This document shows, one piece after another, positions 42,995-51,785 of a DNA stretch of 64,000 nucleotides. Both the position numbers and the translations under genes were made by a program. The first letter of the stretch is position 1; the number at the start of each line of letters is the position of its first letter. Below the pieces are notes generated by a model that saw only the letters and a program-made list of their open reading frames with translations, was not told the DNA's origin and ran no database searches. Origin of the DNA: Taibaiella sp965229095 (GTDB lineage Bacteria > Bacteroidota > Bacteroidia > Chitinophagales > Chitinophagaceae); contig OZ245855.1 in assembly GCA_965229095.1 (NCBI GenBank), positions 2,418,001 through 2,482,000 on the forward strand. The letters run 5' to 3'.

Positions 42995-43095
42995 TGAGAA
43001 ATTTTTGCCGTGCTTCGATTACGCTCAGCAGGACAAAAACTTCAGGCACAACTTATAACGCAAGGTCAGCCGGAACCTAGCCGAAGGGTGAAGAA
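42995..43095 (+). repeat. Dispersed intergenic repeat, plus-strand copy of the 2945-3090 element
   Basis: This copy reads GCCGTGCTTCGATTACGCTC, AGCAGGACAAAAACTTC, AACTTATAACGCAAGGTCAG and CCGAAGGGTGAA in the same order as the reverse complement of 2951-3047. With the preceding module and hairpin it fills the 424-bp spacer up to the methyltransferase gene. Confidence 0.75.
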
Positions 43096-43131
43096 TGAAA
43101 TTTATACCAGAGTAATAACCGCTCCTTTCCT

Positions 43132-43139
43132 TAGATTTG
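43132..43139 (+). promoter_or_regulatory. Putative -7 box for the methyltransferase gene
   Basis: TAGATTTG fits TAnnTTTG and lies 18 bp before the ATG at 43158. No good -33 TTG was seen. Confidence 0.4.
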
Positions 43140-43157
43140 CAGAAATCGGTAATTACA

Positions 43158-43979
43158 ATGCAAATGACTCCCGAACGTTTTTTTGAGCTCTTCCTTAAAG
43201 AACTGGAACAGCGCGAAGAAATGCATCGTTACTATAAGTTCCTGGGTAAAGCTTCTTCTTTCCATTTCCGGAAAAATTACTTTTTAGAAAGGTTACGTTA
43301 CATTTCAAAACACGTCAACGATCCTTCAAAGCTCGTATGGGACTGTGGTTCGGGCTACGGCACCACTGCCCTTTTCCTGGCCATGAATGGCATTAAAACG
43401 CATGGCACCACGCTCGAATTCTATTATGAAAGTGTAGCCAAGAGATACGCTTACTGGAACCAGTTCGGCAATGCCAACCTGTTTACCTGTTCTTACGAAA
43501 ACCTGTTTGATAGTCCCCCACAACCTGCCAGCTACGATATCATTATTGTGCAGGATACGTTGCATCACCTGGAGCCTATAAACGATGCACTGGATATCTT
43601 CCATGAGACATTAAAGCCCGGTGGCAAGCTGGTCGCGATCGAAGAGAATGGCAATAATGTGATCCAGAACATCAAGCTGTACAAGTACAGGGGCAATAAA
43701 CGCATCATTAAACAATGGGATGAGAAGCTGCAGAAGGATATTCTTATCGGCAACGAGAATATCAGGAGCTTCGCAACATGGGACAACCTGTTTACGCCAA
43801 AACATTTCCATATTAATAAAGACACCATACAGTATGTACGGTATTACCTGCCTTTCCGGTATCAGAATGCCGATCCCGAAAAGCTGCTGCGCAAAGAAAT
43901 CGAGCTGCAGCGCAAAAGCAGGTTCCGGAGGGAGTATTTTTTCTTCGGTTTGAATTTTGTGGCAGAACGTATTGAATAA
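43158..43979 (+). CDS. Class I SAM-dependent methyltransferase
   Basis: The 273-residue protein contains a Rossmann methyltransferase core. Motif I is LVWDCGSGYGTTALFLAMNG (about 57-76), a YDIIIVQDTLHHLEP motif IV follows, then LKPGGKLVAIEENGNN. The N-terminal 50 residues and C-terminal 90 residues (rich in Arg, Lys and Tyr) are not part of the core and may bind the substrate, which is unknown. The ATG at 43158 was preferred to a TTG 21 bp upstream. It stands alone between a repeat-filled spacer and a terminator. Confidence 0.82.
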   Translation: MQMTPERFFELFLKELEQREEMHRYYKFLGKASSFHFRKNYFLERLRYISKHVNDPSKLVWDCGSGYGTTALFLAMNGIKTHGTTLEFYYESVAKRYAYWNQFGNANLFTCSYENLFDSPPQPASYDIIIVQDTLHHLEPINDALDIFHETLKPGGKLVAIEENGNNVIQNIKLYKYRGNKRIIKQWDEKLQKDILIGNENIRSFATWDNLFTPKHFHINKDTIQYVRYYLPFRYQNADPEKLLRKEIELQRKSRFRREYFFFGLNFVAERIE

Positions 43980-43981
43980 GC

Positions 43982-44018
43982 AAAGAGGTCAGATGATATT
44001 ATCTGACCTCTTTTTTTT
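43982..44018 (+). terminator. Intrinsic terminator after the methyltransferase gene
   Basis: A 13-bp stem (AAAGAGGTCAGAT with ATCTGACCTCTTT) with a 6-nt loop, followed by eight T. Confidence 0.93.
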
Positions 44019-44061
44019 GTAATCCGCGGCCGCATACTGATCGTTACAGCAACCGGTATGT

Positions 44062-45147
44062 TTATTTAGGATTAATGATCTCCTTGAATTTACCTTTCAG
44101 GTAATTGGTTTTGAATAAGCTTTCCAACAGGTAGTAATTGCTCTGGTCGCTGGTTTGGGCATATAACATTTTGACTACATCGTACCGCCCCGACTGGGTA
44201 TCCAGGTTATTGGCGATAATACGGACCTGCTCCGTGGTAAAGCATTGCCGGCCTTTGCTCTTGCTCAATACTTTGATACGTGCGTCATCGTCTGCTTTAT
44301 CCAGTATCTTTAAGGCGAAGTTTTCAAAGTCTTCGCTGCTCATCGCCGTTTTGCAATCCGAATTGGGAATCCCCTGGTCATTGCTCGTTTCTTTTACCTC
44401 CTTTGCAGGCTGGCTGTTGCTCTCTTCTTCATCGGGGATCGCCGCCAGACTTGTTTCTGTTTCTGCGGCTTTAGGCTTCGCCTTCTTTTTACCTTTAACA
44501 GCAACAGGCGCCGGCTTAGTGGTATTGAAATCAGGCAAGGGCTCGGCAGTTGTTGGCTGCCCGCCATCCGTGTTCAACTCCATATTGCCGATAAAACGGT
44601 CGTTGCTTTTGGTTTCTTCTTTTACCGGTTGCTCTTTAACGGGTTTGCTTTTTGCTTTCTTGTTCTTTTTCCCCTCTCCGAATGCAGGCAGGGGTTCTTC
44701 GGTTCCTGCATTGGTGTTAGGGGTAGCTGCTACCGGGTTATCCACAGGGCTTACCACCGGTTGTTGCGTTGCTTCCGGAATACGGTCATCTTCGGGCTTA
44801 TTACCCGCTACAATATAGTTTCCCTGCTGCATATCGTACAGGGCAAACTGGCGGTCGTTCACCTTTTGCAGCACAAAGCCACGGCTGCCACCTTCCGGGA
44901 TATTGATGGCAAATTTCTGCGCCGGATAAGCATTCTGCTGGAACAGTATTTCCAGGTAAGTTACTCCCGAAGCCAGGTTGGGGATAATGCAATAGTTCTT
45001 GCCCAGGCGGGGCACCATCTGGCCCTCCATCTTTACATAGAACGGCGTCTGCTTATCGCCTTCGATATAGACATAGGAATAATTGCCGGCGAAAGCTGTT
45101 TGCGCCAACAACAAAATCCCTGCGATCCATCCGAAAATATATTTCAT
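44062..45147 (-). CDS. Secreted DUF4476 protein with long Lys/Pro-rich linker
   Basis: With the ATG at 45147 the protein has 361 residues; four extra codons precede it in frame. It has a signal peptide (ending QTAFAG), an N-terminal beta domain (about 22-115; YVYIEGDKQTPFYVKMEGQM), a low-complexity linker (about 120-260) with repeated KxKAK and TTAEPLPDFNTTKPAP stretches, and a C-terminal DUF4476 domain starting DCKTAMSSEDFENFALKIL. The architecture points to a periplasmic or surface protein of unknown function. It follows the biotin carrier gene by 34 bp on the same strand. Confidence 0.8.
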   Translation of the reverse strand: MKYIFGWIAGILLLAQTAFAGNYSYVYIEGDKQTPFYVKMEGQMVPRLGKNYCIIPNLASGVTYLEILFQQNAYPAQKFAINIPEGGSRGFVLQKVNDRQFALYDMQQGNYIVAGNKPEDDRIPEATQQPVVSPVDNPVAATPNTNAGTEEPLPAFGEGKKNKKAKSKPVKEQPVKEETKSNDRFIGNMELNTDGGQPTTAEPLPDFNTTKPAPVAVKGKKKAKPKAAETETSLAAIPDEEESNSQPAKEVKETSNDQGIPNSDCKTAMSSEDFENFALKILDKADDDARIKVLSKSKGRQCFTTEQVRIIANNLDTQSGRYDVVKMLYAQTSDQSNYYLLESLFKTNYLKGKFKEIINPK

Positions 45148-45181
45148 TGCTCCACTCATAGTATAAATATTAGCGCAGGAC

Positions 45182-45682
45182 TTAAGCCAGTTCGATCAAC
45201 ACTTCTCCTTTCTCAACTGCTTTACGTTCCGCAACCTTTATGGCTTTCACAGTCGCGTCTGCAGGCGCCTTAAACACATTTTCCATTTTCATGGCTTCCA
45301 GTATCAATACCGGATCGCCTTTTTTGATCTGCTGCCCTTCGGTTACCAATACTTTCAATACCAGGCCGGGCATGGGCGCCTTTATGGCTTCCACCTTTTT
45401 GGTGCTGGCAATGTTAAGACCCATTTTCTGCAGCAACTGGTCGATCGGCTCTTTAATGGCCAGCTCGTAGTTGTTCCCGTTGATCTTTATTTTGAGTTGC
45501 TTGGCAGCGCGGTCTACATTTTCGATCACCGCATTGTAACTTTTACCATCGGCCAGGATGTGAAAGGTGCCGTTGGGCAGGGCCTTCATATCCCAGTCTA
45601 TATTTTTCTCGTTGATTGTTACTTCCCGGTCCAGGGCGGCCACATCCAGTTCGGTATGATTGTTGATCTTGATTTTATTCAT
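45182..45682 (-). CDS. Biotin carboxyl carrier protein-type biotin/lipoyl attachment protein
   Basis: The 166-residue protein has a C-terminal biotinyl domain (about 95-166): APMPGLVLKVLVTEGQQIKKGDP, then ILEAMKMENVFKAP with K132 the biotinylated lysine. The N-terminal half (about 1-85) resembles the BT-domain-like region of propionyl/pyruvate carboxylase alpha subunits, so it is probably the carrier of an acyl-CoA carboxylase (biotin-dependent) rather than classical AccB. The ATG at 45682 was chosen over a TTG upstream. No carboxyltransferase gene is adjacent. Confidence 0.88.
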   Translation of the reverse strand: MNKIKINNHTELDVAALDREVTINEKNIDWDMKALPNGTFHILADGKSYNAVIENVDRAAKQLKIKINGNNYELAIKEPIDQLLQKMGLNIASTKKVEAIKAPMPGLVLKVLVTEGQQIKKGDPVLILEAMKMENVFKAPADATVKAIKVAERKAVEKGEVLIELA

Positions 45683-45826
45683 GTAATATGCCAAAAATTA
45701 ACTGCAAATGTAAGGTTTAAAAACAGACCAAATTCCAGGCCGGCAACAATATAACAAAACTGTTTGAACCCCATAATTTTTGAGTAAATTCGCAGCCAGT
45801 TTTTACATAAATCCATTGCACACTAT

Positions 45827-46537
45827 ATGGGACGTATATTTGAAGTTCGTAAATCCAAGATGTTTGCCCGCTACGACCGTATGGCCAAAGGCTTTACACG
45901 TATCGGTAAAGAGATTGCCATTGCTGTTAAAAAAGGCGGCTCCGATCCTGCCACAAATCCCGCCCTGCGCCGTTGCATGCAGAATGCCAAAAGCATCAAC
46001 ATGCCCAAAGACCGCGTAGAGGCTGCTATAAAAAATGCGCTGGGTAAAGATACCAGTAACTACGATGAGGTACTCTACGAAGGTTATGCCCCACATGGTG
46101 TGGCTATCCTGGTAGAAACCGCCACCGATAATACCACCCGTACCGTGGCCAACGTACGCTCCCACTTCAACAAAGGCGGCGGCACCCTGGGCAATAGCGG
46201 CTCTGTGGCCTTTACCTTCCGTCACCTGGGTGTATTTAAACTGAACCCTGAAGGGCTAAGCACCGATGACCTGGAGCTGGAGCTGATCGACTCTGGTCTG
46301 GATGAACTGGGCGAAGACAGCGAAGGGAATATCATCGTGCGTTGCGACTTTGCCGACTTCGGTAATATGCAGAAAGCGTTGGAAGAAAAAGGCATTACTC
46401 CCATTTCTTCGGAGCTGGAATGGCTGCCCCTCAATACCGTAGAAGTAAGCGAGGAACAAGCCGACGATGTATTCAAGCTGATCGAACGCGTAGAGCAGGA
46501 CGATGACGTGCAGCGCGTATTCCACAATATGGCTTAA
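45827..46537 (+). CDS. yebC: YebC/PmpR family protein
   Basis: The 236-residue protein matches YebC: ARYDRMAKGFTRIGKEIAIA, NPALRRCMQNAKSINMPKDR, EGYAPHGVAILVETATDN, NKGGGTLGNSGSVAFTF. The family's N-terminal K-W-A-x-I-K-H block is altered here to RIFEVRKSKMFARYDRMA, a known Bacteroidota variant. The family was long called transcriptional regulators; recent work links members to relief of ribosome stalling. It is monocistronic with a two-part terminator hairpin after it. Confidence 0.92.
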   Translation: MGRIFEVRKSKMFARYDRMAKGFTRIGKEIAIAVKKGGSDPATNPALRRCMQNAKSINMPKDRVEAAIKNALGKDTSNYDEVLYEGYAPHGVAILVETATDNTTRTVANVRSHFNKGGGTLGNSGSVAFTFRHLGVFKLNPEGLSTDDLELELIDSGLDELGEDSEGNIIVRCDFADFGNMQKALEEKGITPISSELEWLPLNTVEVSEEQADDVFKLIERVEQDDDVQRVFHNMA

Positions 46538-46550
46538 TAAGTATCAAGAT

Positions 46551-46609
46551 ACCGGGATGTAACCAATCAGGATCATGTTGCGATTTATCCTGATTTTTTA
46601 CATCCCGGT
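46551..46609 (+). terminator. Two-part hairpin terminator after yebC
   Basis: An outer 12-bp stem (ACCGGGATGTAA with TTACATCCCGGT) and an inner AATCAGGAT/ATCCTGATT stem with a T-run in the 3' arm. It lies 11 bp before the thioesterase start. Confidence 0.7.
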
Positions 46610-46619
46610 TCCCTAAAAC

Positions 46620-47033
46620 ATGTACACTTCCACAACACAGATAAGGGTGCGCTACGGCGAAACCGACCAGATGGGTTATCTCTATTACGGCTTCTATGCT
46701 TTGTATTACGAACAAGGCAGGGCCGAGGCGATAAGACAATTGGGATTTACGTATAAAGAGCTGGAAGAAGCAGGCGTATTGATGCCCGTTGTGGAAATGA
46801 ATGCCAAATATTTTCGCCCGGCCTTATACGACGACCTGGTTACAGTACACACCAGCCTCAAAGTTCTAGACAAGGAAAGCCCGCAGGTACAATTTCATTC
46901 TTCTTTGTACAACGAAGCCGGTAAGCTCTTGAACGAAGGTATTGTGACGCTTGTTTTCTTTGATCCTAAAACCCGGCGCAAAATACCGATGCCAGATATC
47001 CTGTTTGATAAACTCAGCCCGTTTTTTACCTGA
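46620..47033 (+). CDS. Acyl-CoA thioesterase, YbgC/4HBT hot-dog fold
   Basis: The 137-residue protein has the hot-dog thioesterase signature RVRYGETDQMGYLYYGFYALYYEQGR near its start, with Asp 17 as the expected catalytic residue, followed by VVEMNAKYFRPALYDDLV. Members hydrolyse short acyl-CoA or hydroxybenzoyl-CoA thioesters; some act near Tol-Pal. The substrate is unknown here and no tol genes are present. Length is normal for the family. Confidence 0.88.
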   Translation: MYTSTTQIRVRYGETDQMGYLYYGFYALYYEQGRAEAIRQLGFTYKELEEAGVLMPVVEMNAKYFRPALYDDLVTVHTSLKVLDKESPQVQFHSSLYNEAGKLLNEGIVTLVFFDPKTRRKIPMPDILFDKLSPFFT

Positions 47034-47047
47034 TGATATTATTGGAA

Positions 47048-47078
47048 GGACCCGCAGCCTTAAGGCTATGGGTCTTTT
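47048..47078 (+). terminator. Intrinsic terminator after the thioesterase gene
   Basis: GACCC and GGGTC flank an inner AGCC-TTAA-GGCT hairpin, followed by four T and a CT-rich run. Confidence 0.7.
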
Positions 47079-47188
47079 CTTTTACCGGTTATCGTAGTTA
47101 ATATTTCCCGATCTTAAATACATCCAAAGCGCAATTCTTATTTGCTATTCCCTTCATTCTATTCTATTTTTACGCCCAAATTCAAACA

Positions 47189-48469
47189 ATGCAAAAGGAT
47201 ACCGAAATATTTGGCCTCATTAAAGAGGAGCTGGACCGCCAGCGTCGCGGCCTGGAGCTGATTGCTTCCGAAAACCTGACCAGCTTGCAGGTAATGCAGG
47301 CTATGGGTAATGTAATGACCAATAAATATGCCGAAGGTTATCCCGGTAAGCGTTATTACGGCGGTTGCGAAGTAGTAGATAAAAGCGAGCAACTGGCTAT
47401 TGACCGTGCCAAACAGATATTTAATGTTGCCTACGTAAATGTGCAGCCTCACAGCGGCGCGCAGGCCAATACAGCAGTACAGTTTGCCGTATTGCAGCAT
47501 GGCGATGCTATCCTGGGGCTCGACTTAAGTATGGGCGGGCACCTTACTCATGGCTCGCCGGTAACTTTTTCCGGGAAAATGTACCAGGCGCATCATTATG
47601 GTGTGCGTAAAGAAGATGGCCGCGTGGATTACGATGCCCTGGAAGCCAAAGCGCTCGAAGTAAAACCTAAGCTGATCATCTGTGGTGCATCGGCCTACAG
47701 CCGCGACTGGGATTATGCCCGTATCCGTGCCGTTGCCGATAAAATAGGCGCCCTGGTATTGGCCGACATCGCCCACCCTGCCGGGCTTATCGCTGCCGGC
47801 TTACTCAACGATCCTTTCGATCATTGCCATTTCGTTACTTCCACTACCCACAAAACCCTTCGCGGGCCAAGGGGCGGTATTATCATGATGCGCAAAGACT
47901 TTGAAAACCCCTGGGGCATCAAAGGCCCTAAAGGTGAAATACGGATGATGAGCCAGTTGCTCGATCTTTCCGTGTTCCCCGGTCTGCAAGGCGGCCCGTT
48001 GGAGCATGTGATCGCGGCCAAGGCTGTTTCCTTCTTCGAGATATTGCAGGAAGAATATAAGATCTATGCCCGCCAGATGCAAAGCAATGCCCAGGCTATG
48101 GCCGAGGCCTTCCTGAGCAAAGGATATGATATTATTTCGGGTGGTACCGACAACCATTTGTTGTTGATCGATCTCCGCAATAAGAATATTTCGGGTAAGA
48201 AGGCCGAGAACACCCTGGTTAAAGCGGATATTACGCTGAACAAGAACATGGTTCCCTTCGACGATAAATCGCCCTTTATTACTTCCGGTATCCGGGTAGG
48301 CGTTCCGGCTATTACCACCCGTGGTTTAAAAGAAAAAGACATGGCCCTGATCGTCAACTGGCTCGACAAAGTATTGATGTCGCCCGACGATGAGCAGGTA
48401 ATTGCAGCTGTAAAAGGCGAAGTGAATGAATATATGTATGGCTTCAGCTTGTACCCGGAAATGGGTTAA
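47189..48469 (+). CDS. glyA: Serine hydroxymethyltransferase
   Basis: This PLP enzyme interconverts serine and glycine and supplies one-carbon units on tetrahydrofolate. GLELIASENLTSLQVMQAMG, YPGKRYYGGCEVVDKSEQLA and HPAGLIAAGLL are family signatures. The PLP lysine is K222 in VTSTTHKTLRGPRGG. At 426 residues the length is normal. No glycine riboswitch or other leader was seen in the 155 bp upstream. It is monocistronic, ended by a terminator. Confidence 0.97.
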   Translation: MQKDTEIFGLIKEELDRQRRGLELIASENLTSLQVMQAMGNVMTNKYAEGYPGKRYYGGCEVVDKSEQLAIDRAKQIFNVAYVNVQPHSGAQANTAVQFAVLQHGDAILGLDLSMGGHLTHGSPVTFSGKMYQAHHYGVRKEDGRVDYDALEAKALEVKPKLIICGASAYSRDWDYARIRAVADKIGALVLADIAHPAGLIAAGLLNDPFDHCHFVTSTTHKTLRGPRGGIIMMRKDFENPWGIKGPKGEIRMMSQLLDLSVFPGLQGGPLEHVIAAKAVSFFEILQEEYKIYARQMQSNAQAMAEAFLSKGYDIISGGTDNHLLLIDLRNKNISGKKAENTLVKADITLNKNMVPFDDKSPFITSGIRVGVPAITTRGLKEKDMALIVNWLDKVLMSPDDEQVIAAVKGEVNEYMYGFSLYPEMG

Positions 48470-48490
48470 GTAATTTCCCCAGTATACTTA

Positions 48491-48529
48491 ACAAAGGGCC
48501 GAAAAGTATATTTTCAGCCCTTTGTCCTT
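48491..48529 (+). terminator. Intrinsic terminator after glyA
   Basis: A 9-bp stem (ACAAAGGGC with GCCCTTTGT) with an inner GAAAA/TTTTC pairing, then a T-rich tail. Confidence 0.85.
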
Positions 48530-48636
48530 TAACACAGAATCTGTTTGCTAGATATAGCTCTTCGCGCCCTGTTTACATACTAATTTTATCAAAACAAAAG
48601 TTAATTATACGTTTAACATTCAAATACATCTATCCT

Positions 48637-49146
48637 ATGAAATTGCTTATCCGGACAGTCGTCCTCCTGTTATGCACGCTATCAGGCCATTTTTGTTTGG
48701 CTCAATACGGACAGGATCTTTCAAAATTAAATACCGAGGTCAAAAACTTTGACAGGAATAACCCCCAGGGGGAGACCATTTATAACGTGGACACTTCTAT
48801 TAACCATGTGGATTTTGGCCGTAAAAAGATAAACGAACCATTCGACGTTACTTTTCACTTTAAGACAATTGATCAGAATCAACCTTATTTTTCGTTTAAG
48901 AAATCACAAATTACGAAAACGAATATGAGTAAGAATAGCGGTATTACAAAAATTGAGCTCACAACGCAAGGCGTTCAGGTTACGTATATCGGCAAAAAGC
49001 CGGGGCCTGTAGACGACTACCTGGTTATCCATACAGAAAACGGAAGTTTGGTCTTCTGGCTTACGGGGGAAATTATCCCCAAAAAGAAACGCAAGCCAGC
49101 TCAACATCCTGAAAAGACGGAGGCTTCTCAATCGGCAGCTCATTAA
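48637..49146 (+). CDS. Secreted hypothetical protein, DUF1573-like Ig fold
   Basis: The 169-residue product has a signal peptide (ending HFCLAQ). The segment INHVDFGRKKINEPFDVTFH, followed by beta strands ending VFWLTGEIIPKKKRKP, recalls the DUF1573 Ig-like fold (D-F-G then F-x-F/L), but its usual Cys and the NTG motif are missing. The C-terminal 25 residues are Lys/Pro/Glu-rich. Function unknown and the family link is tentative. It is monocistronic and convergent with the TPR gene. Confidence 0.6.
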   Translation: MKLLIRTVVLLLCTLSGHFCLAQYGQDLSKLNTEVKNFDRNNPQGETIYNVDTSINHVDFGRKKINEPFDVTFHFKTIDQNQPYFSFKKSQITKTNMSKNSGITKIELTTQGVQVTYIGKKPGPVDDYLVIHTENGSLVFWLTGEIIPKKKRKPAQHPEKTEASQSAAH

Positions 49147-49237
49147 ATGACTCCAATTGTCTTTATCCCTATTTGTTTTAGAAGTAAGAAATAACGCCCG
49201 GCAATAGCCAGGCTGCCACCGATACTTCACCAATAGT

Positions 49238-49270
49238 AAAACCGCGCTTCTCTTCCGGGAAGCGCGGTTT
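49238..49270. terminator. Bidirectional terminator between the DUF1573-like and TPR genes
   Basis: A perfect 12-bp stem (AAACCGCGCTTC with GAAGCGCGGTTT) with an 8-nt loop; T-runs lie on both sides. Confidence 0.85.
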
Positions 49271-49288
49271 GTTTGAATACGAAACTGT

Positions 49289-50425
49289 TTACAGGTCTTT
49301 CATCCGGCCCTTCAGGTAATCATAGATATTCCTTTCATCGGATCCCTCATTTTTATACAGCTGCAGAAAACGTTTATAGTACTTCGTAGCTGCAGGCATA
49401 TTATTCAGGTTTGTCTCGTAGATACGCCCCATGCTATATAGGCGTAGTATCCGGCGGGAAAGATAATAGGAGCTGTCGAGGCAAGCCAATGCCGGTTTAT
49501 ATTGCTTCAGGGATTCATAGTTCAGCGAAACGCAATGATAGTAGGTTTCCAGCATGTCCGATTTGGCCATCGTTATGCAATTTTGCAACAGGGCATTGCT
49601 TTTCTTAAAGTCCTTTAATTCGGTAGAGGCCAGCGCTGCATAGTACGTTATATTTTCGGAGCTGACCTGGTTCTGGTCCAGGTAGTCGTAGATAGCGATA
49701 CAATCCTTGTATTGCTTCAATTGATAACAAGCCGCAATTACATAATTGAAAGCGGCCGGTGATACCACCTGTTGCAAACGCAGCCGCGTTCCTATTTCGG
49801 CGGTATGCCGGTAATGCTTCAGCAGATAGGCCGTCTTGGCAGCCATCTGCAGCATTGAGCTGTTCAGCGAGTCTGATTGCAGGTAAGCGTTTATAACAGT
49901 ATCAGCGATCTCATATTCCTTCTTGGCGATCCATTGTTCCGCAAACGCTTCGGCTACCCGCCCGTCTGCCGGGTTCAGCTGGTAAGCCTTGCTGAGCCAG
50001 GCAAATCCGGAATCGACCTGCCCCAAGGCATAGGCAGCATTGCTCAATTGCCGCCATACAGAGGCATTACCGGGCCGGGAAGGCAGCAGGCGTTGATAGA
50101 GCTGCAATGCTTCCTGGTATCGTTTTTGTTGCATCCGGATACCGGCCAGGCTTTGGAGCGCCGAAACCGCATTGCTGTCCAGCAGTAAGATACGCTCATA
50201 GATCCGGGCCGCATCGTTTAGCTTACCGGACTGATGATAGGCATAGGCCAGCAGGGAAAGGTCCCTGGATTCGTTACCATCCGCAACCGGCTGCAGATAG
50301 GTGATCATCTGATCATATTGCTGTTCCTGCAGGTATTCCATCACCTTGTTGCGGTCTATAGGCGATTGGGCTTTTGCCGTCAGGCATACCAGTAATATGC
50401 CCATGCTGTAGATAAAAGGTCTCAT
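49289..50425 (-). CDS. Secreted TPR-repeat protein under a candidate tandem-dyad operator
   Basis: The 378-residue product has a signal peptide (ending LTAKAQ) and about eight to nine TPR-like helical hairpins across the mature part, e.g. LAYAYHQSGKLNDAARIYER, YQEALQLYQRLLPSRPGNAS and AALASTELKDFKKSNALL. TPRs mediate protein contacts; such periplasmic proteins often work in envelope assembly. Two tandem 20-bp dyads lie 16-55 bp before the start codon, suggesting specific repression. It may be functionally linked to porQ, whose gene is upstream on the same strand, but a terminator lies between them. Confidence 0.8.
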   Translation of the reverse strand: MRPFIYSMGILLVCLTAKAQSPIDRNKVMEYLQEQQYDQMITYLQPVADGNESRDLSLLAYAYHQSGKLNDAARIYERILLLDSNAVSALQSLAGIRMQQKRYQEALQLYQRLLPSRPGNASVWRQLSNAAYALGQVDSGFAWLSKAYQLNPADGRVAEAFAEQWIAKKEYEIADTVINAYLQSDSLNSSMLQMAAKTAYLLKHYRHTAEIGTRLRLQQVVSPAAFNYVIAACYQLKQYKDCIAIYDYLDQNQVSSENITYYAALASTELKDFKKSNALLQNCITMAKSDMLETYYHCVSLNYESLKQYKPALACLDSSYYLSRRILRLYSMGRIYETNLNNMPAATKYYKRFLQLYKNEGSDERNIYDYLKGRMKDL

Positions 50426-50440
50426 TCCCGTTCTTTTGTT

Positions 50441-50480
50441 AAAACTATAAAATTAGTTTTAAAACTAAGAATTTAGTTTT
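50441..50480. promoter_or_regulatory. Two tandem 20-bp dyads, candidate operator of the TPR gene
   Basis: Each 20-bp unit has the form AAAACTA-N6-TAGTTTT: one at 50441-50460, the other directly behind it at 50461-50480. The junction also forms TTAGTTTTAAAACTAA, a 16-bp perfect palindrome. The block lies 16-55 bp before the start codon. I infer binding of two dimers of a regulator; none is encoded in the window. Confidence 0.65.
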
Positions 50481-50518
50481 CATTAAAGCATCTGCTTTTT
50501 ATTGCTTGTTTGTGCAAA

Positions 50519-50544
50519 AGAAAAAAGCCGCCTAACGGCGGCTT
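50519..50544 (-). terminator. Intrinsic terminator after porQ
   Basis: An 8-bp stem (AAGCCGCC with GGCGGCTT, loop TAAC) ends in a T-run on the minus strand. Confidence 0.9.
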
Positions 50545-50555
50545 CCGGGTTATGA

Positions 50556-51662
50556 TCAATTATATGTTTTGTTCCAGCCCCAGGGCTCCGTCTTTTTCCC
50601 TATGCTGAAGAATTTGTTCAACTGGAAGCTAAGCCCCAGTTCGTTGTAGGCACCGGCCGAGGCTATATAGGACCTGGCATAACGTACCTGTAATTTGTTC
50701 AAGTCGATTCCTGCACCAAAAGAAAAGCCGGCAAGCCCCTTGGCATCCTGTACACCCAGTTCGCTGCGGCGTATATGGTTATAGGCCGCCGAAATGGTGA
50801 CTCTCTTGGCCAGGATAAGCTCTACACCAAAATTCAGGTGCCGGAATATCTTATCTACGATATATTTTTTATTGGTCGTAGAATCCGAAGCATCCGGTAT
50901 AAGGTTATTGTTCACTTTGTCGGCCGGGTTGTTATACCTTACGTTCCATTCGTACAAATGGTGGCCCACCACATAAATGCGTAAAGGCAGGTTCTTCAGT
51001 TGCTTGGTTACACCGATCTGCAGGTCGAAAGGCATAGGTTCCATCTGGGTTTCGGGGTTATATTTTTTCAACATAACACCCATATTCTTGGCTACAGCGC
51101 CGATAGTCCATAAGTTCACTGTGTCTTCGTACACGATACCAACATCCGCGAGTACAGCCATTGCCGAACGGTCGCCCAGGCTAGATTGTGCCCATTTCAG
51201 CGTGGCGCCGTAACGCCAGCGCTCCAGGTATTTACGGGATGCCGAAAGGTTGATCGAATAATCGTTGGCCCCGATATCCCCTAAATTATTGCCTTGTATA
51301 TCGGTGTGCTGAAAAGAACCATAGTTCAGGTACTGGACGCCGAAACCGAAATCCGTTTTTAAAGGCTCAACATGGTAAGCATATTGCAGGTTGGCAATAC
51401 CGATACCGGCATAGTAGATATTATAATTCAGCGCAAGCTGGTTATGGTTGGCTGGACCGAGCAGCGCGGGGTTTTGCAACGTAAAAGAAACATCTTTGTC
51501 GGGACTCGCCGGCACATACCCACCCAATGCCGACACATGCGGACTGTTGCTCATGCGTAAGTATTCAAAGGCATGCTGGCCGCCGGTAACTTGTGCCCGG
51601 GCACTGAAACCGAAAGAAGAAATGAAAGCCAAACCTGCAACCAGTCGGATAAATCTACTCAT
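50556..51662 (-). CDS. porQ: Type IX secretion system protein PorQ
   Basis: The 368-residue outer-membrane protein has a signal peptide (ending FSARAQ) and the PorQ pattern: TGGQHAFEYLRMSNSPHVSALGGY, FTLQNPALLGPANHNQLALNYN, NYGSFQHTDIQGN and DYSINLSASRKY. It ends with beta strands as in barrel proteins. In known systems PorQ works with PorV and the PorU sortase at the outer membrane, where cargo sorting domains are cleaved and attached. Four cargo-type proteins are encoded in this window. The gene is 123 bp downstream of fabI on the same strand. Confidence 0.92.
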   Translation of the reverse strand: MSRFIRLVAGLAFISSFGFSARAQVTGGQHAFEYLRMSNSPHVSALGGYVPASPDKDVSFTLQNPALLGPANHNQLALNYNIYYAGIGIANLQYAYHVEPLKTDFGFGVQYLNYGSFQHTDIQGNNLGDIGANDYSINLSASRKYLERWRYGATLKWAQSSLGDRSAMAVLADVGIVYEDTVNLWTIGAVAKNMGVMLKKYNPETQMEPMPFDLQIGVTKQLKNLPLRIYVVGHHLYEWNVRYNNPADKVNNNLIPDASDSTTNKKYIVDKIFRHLNFGVELILAKRVTISAAYNHIRRSELGVQDAKGLAGFSFGAGIDLNKLQVRYARSYIASAGAYNELGLSFQLNKFFSIGKKTEPWGWNKTYN

Positions 51663-51785
51663 ATTCCTAGAACGAAATTACGACACTTATATTGTATAAA
51701 GGGAAGCCTACGGCATAACCTGTAGCTTCCCCTCTTAATGCTATGAAAACGAATGGTAACCGGGCATGGTCCATTCGCTTCTGTT

